A stretch of DNA of 7,101 bases from JADJNW01 sp964523725 (GTDB lineage Bacteria; Bacteroidota; Bacteroidia; Chitinophagales; Saprospiraceae): assembly GCA_964523725.1 (NCBI GenBank), contig CAZGAU010000223.1, positions 1 through 7,101 of the forward strand, written 5' to 3'. The translations under genes were made by a program, and so were the position numbers. Shown one piece after another: positions 4,358 through 7,101 of this stretch; the stretch's first letter is position 1, and every line of letters starts with the position of its first letter. The notes under the pieces were generated by a model. It searched no databases. It saw only the letters and a program-made list of their open reading frames with translations, and was not told where the DNA came from.

Positions 4358-7101
4358 TCAATATTGCAGCATAAATTCGGTAAGATTATCTTCTTCCTGA
4401 AGGTTGAGCTTTTTGCGCAGACGATAGCGTTTGTTTTCCACGCTGCGCACGGAAATATTGAGCAAGGGCGCAATTTCTTTAGATGCCAGATTCATTTTTA
4501 GGTAAGCAGCCAGCTTAAGATCGCCGGGTGTAAGCTCTGGAAATTCAGACTTCAGTTTTTTGAAAAACTGCTCGTGCACCTGATTAAAATTGGTTTCAAA
4601 CACCTGCCAGTCGTCTTCAGAAGAAATATTGGTATCGATGAGATGAAGCAGGCGCTGGTAGTGCCGGCTGGGGAAATGCCCGTCGGATGCGGCTTTTACC
4701 TGCTGGATTTCTTCCTTGATTTTCATCAAAATCTCATTCTTTTGAATAAGACTCATGGTTGAGTTCGCCAATTCCTTACTTTTATTGATGACATCGAATT
4801 GCAGGCGTTCATTGGCGGCTTTGATCCGTTGTTCTTCCAGCTGTTTTTCTTTATCCTGCTCCAGATGCAGCCTTTGTTTTTCCAGGCGGTGTTGATTCCA
4901 GCGTTCTATTAGCCAGATTCCTGTGATTAGCAATAAAATATACAAAATGGCAGCCCACCAGCTTTGGTACCAGTGTGGCTGTATGCTGAATTGAAAAGTC
5001 GCAACTTCCTCGGAAAGGCTGGATTTTACCTTGAAAATATAATCACCGGGCGGCAGGCGATTGAATTCTTTTTCTGGGGAGGTTTGCCAGGCAGACCACA
5101 CTTCGTCAAAACCTTCCAGCAGGTAGCTGTATTCTGGCGTGTGGGTAAAAACCGGCTGCGCGAAATAAAAATGAAGGTTGTTTTCATTGGCGGATAACTG
5201 TAATATTTCACTTGTTTTCAGGTGCTTTCGGTGGTGATTTCGATTGAATGATTTAACCATCTTTATGGAAACCGGTGGCAGGGCTATTTTTTCAATTTTC
5301 GAATATTTCGGGTTGGGTGAAAAAATAGCATAGCCATCATCGAGTCCAAATAGATAATGATAATCCGAAATTGCCATAATGCTCTCGTAATCAGGAACTA
5401 ATGGTAAATTGAAAATAAAATTATGATTGGGTGTATAATAAGTTAACTGATGATCACCGATTTGAAACCAGTTGTCGTTTTTACCTGCTTTGATGCGAAA
5501 ATCACCCTTGGGTAATACGCTGGATTTCAGTTTTTTAAGCGAGGTAAAAGTATTTGATTCGGGATCAAAGGTCAAAAAATGGGAGTTGGATTTTATAACC
5601 AGTTGATTATCAATTTGGTCTATGTCAATTTTGAACTCCGAAGGCAGACCGTCCCGCGTAGTAAAGTTGGTCATCGCTACAATTTGCTTCAGGGAATCAT
5701 CCAGTTGAATTCGGTACAATCCCCGGTGTGGGCTTGCCGCCCAAAGATTGCCCTCTTTATCGAAGACTATTTTTTTGATGGATTCCTGAAGCCCCCCGCC
5801 GACCCGGTGCGAAAATTGCCATGCGCCCGTGCGATCTTTGTTAAACACTACCAGCCCGGTGTAAGTGGCTTGCAACAGCACGTCGGGTTTTTGCGGATGC
5901 CGAATGGTCATCCAGCCGCCGGTGATATCTGAGATTTGCTGGACCTGCCCATTTTTTATAATAAAGGTACCTTCATTATGCCCCAGCAGCAGTTGCTCGT
6001 CGAGTACTTTCAATTCCCATACCTGCCCTTGGGTACCATTGATCAGACGGAATTCCTCAGCGCCGGCAAGGGTAGGAGCATGTTGCCAGGGCTTTACAAA
6101 TACCCCCTGATTAGAACCAATGTATAAGTTGCCCTCGTGAATAGTTGCAGCATACACCGCGCCTACTGTACCATTCTTATCCTTGAAAAAAGTCAGCGGA
6201 CTGCTAAGTTCTACCAGATCAATACCTTTATCCAGCCCAACCCAGAGGTTTTGAGCCGCATCTTCATGAAGTGCAAGCACCGTGTTATTTTGTAAACCAT
6301 TCTGCTGATTAATATGATATAATAACTTACCCTCCGGGTTTATAATATAAACGCCGTTCAATATCGTACCCAGGGCCAGGTTTCCATCAGATAAACGGAT
6401 CGCTCTATTTAATTGATTTGCAATAACTTGTTGTTGAATGGCATTGTTCCATCGGTGAAATTGCCCGTTGCGGTATTCATAAATTCCGTTATTGGCAGTG
6501 CCTACCAAGAACTCATCTTTATTTAGTGATATAATACAAACGACCGTTCGATCCGCCAGTATTTCACTACCCGGAATGAGTTTAAAACTATTATTATGTT
6601 GTAACTCAAATAAGCCACTATGTATAACCGGAAGGATTAGCCGCCCGCCCTTTGTTTGATGAGCAAACATAATATTTCCGGGAGGCACAAGCAATCGCAC
6701 TTCTTTATAATCGTATAAATAGATTTTTGAAAAAGATTGAAATAGAACAGCATTATTTAATGGAAGGATGCGCCAGATCTCTTCTCGCAAAAAGATTTCG
6801 TCCTTAATCAAATGAGAAAGTGAATAATATTTCAAATCACCATTTTTATCTTCCTGCCAATAGCCGAACTCGCTGAATGCACCTGTAAAAATGCGCCCAT
6901 TGCCATCGCTGGCAATGGAACGGATCACCTGTCGGTTGGGTAGGGGATAGGTGCGCCAGACCGAACCATCAAATTGTAACAAACCGGCGGAATTGGCAAA
7001 AAACATAGACAGGTCTGGCGTCTGCGCAATCGACCAGTTTTGATTATAAGCCTGATACTGATCTTTGGTGAAATTGATGACCCGTGGCGTTTCCTGGGCG
7101 G
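4358..7101 (-). CDS. Membrane-spanning sensor/transcription regulator: Reg_prop beta-propeller, Y_Y_Y domain, one TM helix, coiled coil, LuxR-type HTH (5' partial)
   Basis: The reading frame runs to the right edge: 31 further codons (starting AQETPRVINF, through YQAYNQNWSIAQ) precede the first internal ATG at 7006 and match the usual start of this family just after its signal peptide, so the true start is off the window. Numbering from that ATG, residues 1 to about 600 are beta-propeller repeats (LLVGT-like blades such as GTANNGIYEY, GTILNGVYII, NLWVGLDKGIDLVELSSP, NLWAASPHRGLYRI and RDGLPSEF). Residues 605-677 are the Y_Y_Y module (YSYLLEGFDEVWSAWQ, LPPGDYIFKVKS). A transmembrane helix covers about 683-703 (WWAAILYILLLITGIWLI), followed by a charged coiled coil at about 705-770. 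Residues 825-869 form a LuxR-type HTH (LTPGDLKLAAYL, ASKEIAPLLNISVRSVENKR). No HisKA/HATPase, receiver or AraC domain is present, so this is a one-component, SusR-like arrangement rather than a hybrid two-component system. It probably senses a saccharide in the periplasm and controls the hydrolase downstream; the ligand is unknown. Confidence 0.88.
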   Translation of the reverse strand, partial: AQETPRVINFTKDQYQAYNQNWSIAQTPDLSMFFANSAGLLQFDGSVWRTYPLPNRQVIRSIASDGNGRIFTGAFSEFGYWQEDKNGDLKYYSLSHLIKDEIFLREEIWRILPLNNAVLFQSFSKIYLYDYKEVRLLVPPGNIMFAHQTKGGRLILPVIHSGLFELQHNNSFKLIPGSEILADRTVVCIISLNKDEFLVGTANNGIYEYRNGQFHRWNNAIQQQVIANQLNRAIRLSDGNLALGTILNGVYIINPEGKLLYHINQQNGLQNNTVLALHEDAAQNLWVGLDKGIDLVELSSPLTFFKDKNGTVGAVYAATIHEGNLYIGSNQGVFVKPWQHAPTLAGAEEFRLINGTQGQVWELKVLDEQLLLGHNEGTFIIKNGQVQQISDITGGWMTIRHPQKPDVLLQATYTGLVVFNKDRTGAWQFSHRVGGGLQESIKKIVFDKEGNLWAASPHRGLYRIQLDDSLKQIVAMTNFTTRDGLPSEFKIDIDQIDNQLVIKSNSHFLTFDPESNTFTSLKKLKSSVLPKGDFRIKAGKNDNWFQIGDHQLTYYTPNHNFIFNLPLVPDYESIMAISDYHYLFGLDDGYAIFSPNPKYSKIEKIALPPVSIKMVKSFNRNHHRKHLKTSEILQLSANENNLHFYFAQPVFTHTPEYSYLLEGFDEVWSAWQTSPEKEFNRLPPGDYIFKVKSSLSEEVATFQFSIQPHWYQSWWAAILYILLLITGIWLIERWNQHRLEKQRLHLEQDKEKQLEEQRIKAANERLQFDVINKSKELANSTMSLIQKNEILMKIKEEIQQVKAASDGHFPSRHYQRLLHLIDTNISSEDDWQVFETNFNQVHEQFFKKLKSEFPELTPGDLKLAAYLKMNLASKEIAPLLNISVRSVENKRYRLRKKLNLQEEDNLTEFMLQY
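4400..4534 (-). other. LuxR-type helix-turn-helix DNA-binding domain of the regulator
   Basis: This encodes residues 825-869 counted from the ATG at 7006. The segment SKEIAPLLNISVRSVENKR carries the LuxR/FixJ-type pattern: the S/K-E-I-A turn, then I-S and S-V-E in the recognition helix. It lies near the C-terminus on the cytoplasmic side of the single membrane helix, so DNA binding would occur at the membrane. Confidence 0.85.

Noticed and set aside
4358..7101. Hybrid two-component (HTCS) histidine kinase
   Set aside because: No H-box, HATPase N/G motifs, receiver or AraC domain can be found after the membrane helix; about 180 residues remain and end in a LuxR HTH.

Overview
The window looks like chromosomal DNA of a Bacteroidota bacterium with a type IX secretion system (T9SS). 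The evidence is a T9SS type A C-terminal sorting domain, a Reg_prop/Y_Y_Y ('triple tyrosine') sensor, signal peptides ending in ...AQ or ...SSQ, and weak ribosome-binding sites. A soil, freshwater or marine saccharolytic lineage (Chitinophaga-, Saprospira- or Cytophaga-like) is plausible, but the sequence does not fix the class.

All three genes lie on the minus strand, so the window reads from right to left. First comes a membrane-spanning transcription regulator (4358 to beyond 7101, 5' end off the window). It has a periplasmic beta-propeller and Y_Y_Y module, one transmembrane helix, a coiled coil and a cytoplasmic LuxR-type helix-turn-helix, with no histidine kinase. A 257-bp gap follows, holding a short terminator-like hairpin for the regulator, two copies of an 11-bp box exactly 32 bp apart, a weak Bacteroidota-type promoter and a leader hairpin. 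Next is an 808-aa secreted glycoside hydrolase (1674-4100) with a carbohydrate-binding-like domain, an Fn3 domain, a glycoamylase-like/GH144 catalytic domain and a T9SS sorting tail. After an 83-bp gap with an AT-rich hairpin comes the first 530 codons of a secreted protein (1590 to beyond position 1). It is built of repeated beta-sandwich, carbohydrate-binding-like modules in an A-B-A-B order, the B modules carrying a conserved cysteine pair.

Most likely working model (inference): this is a small glycan-utilisation locus. The regulator senses a saccharide in the periplasm and activates the hydrolase, and perhaps the modular binding protein, through the paired boxes. The hydrolase, displayed or released by the T9SS, would cut a beta-glucan; beta-1,2-glucan is the best guess because characterised GH144 enzymes act on it. 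No SusC/SusD pair, transporter, mobile element, RNA gene or CRISPR array was seen. No stretch longer than 300 bases lacks a gene.
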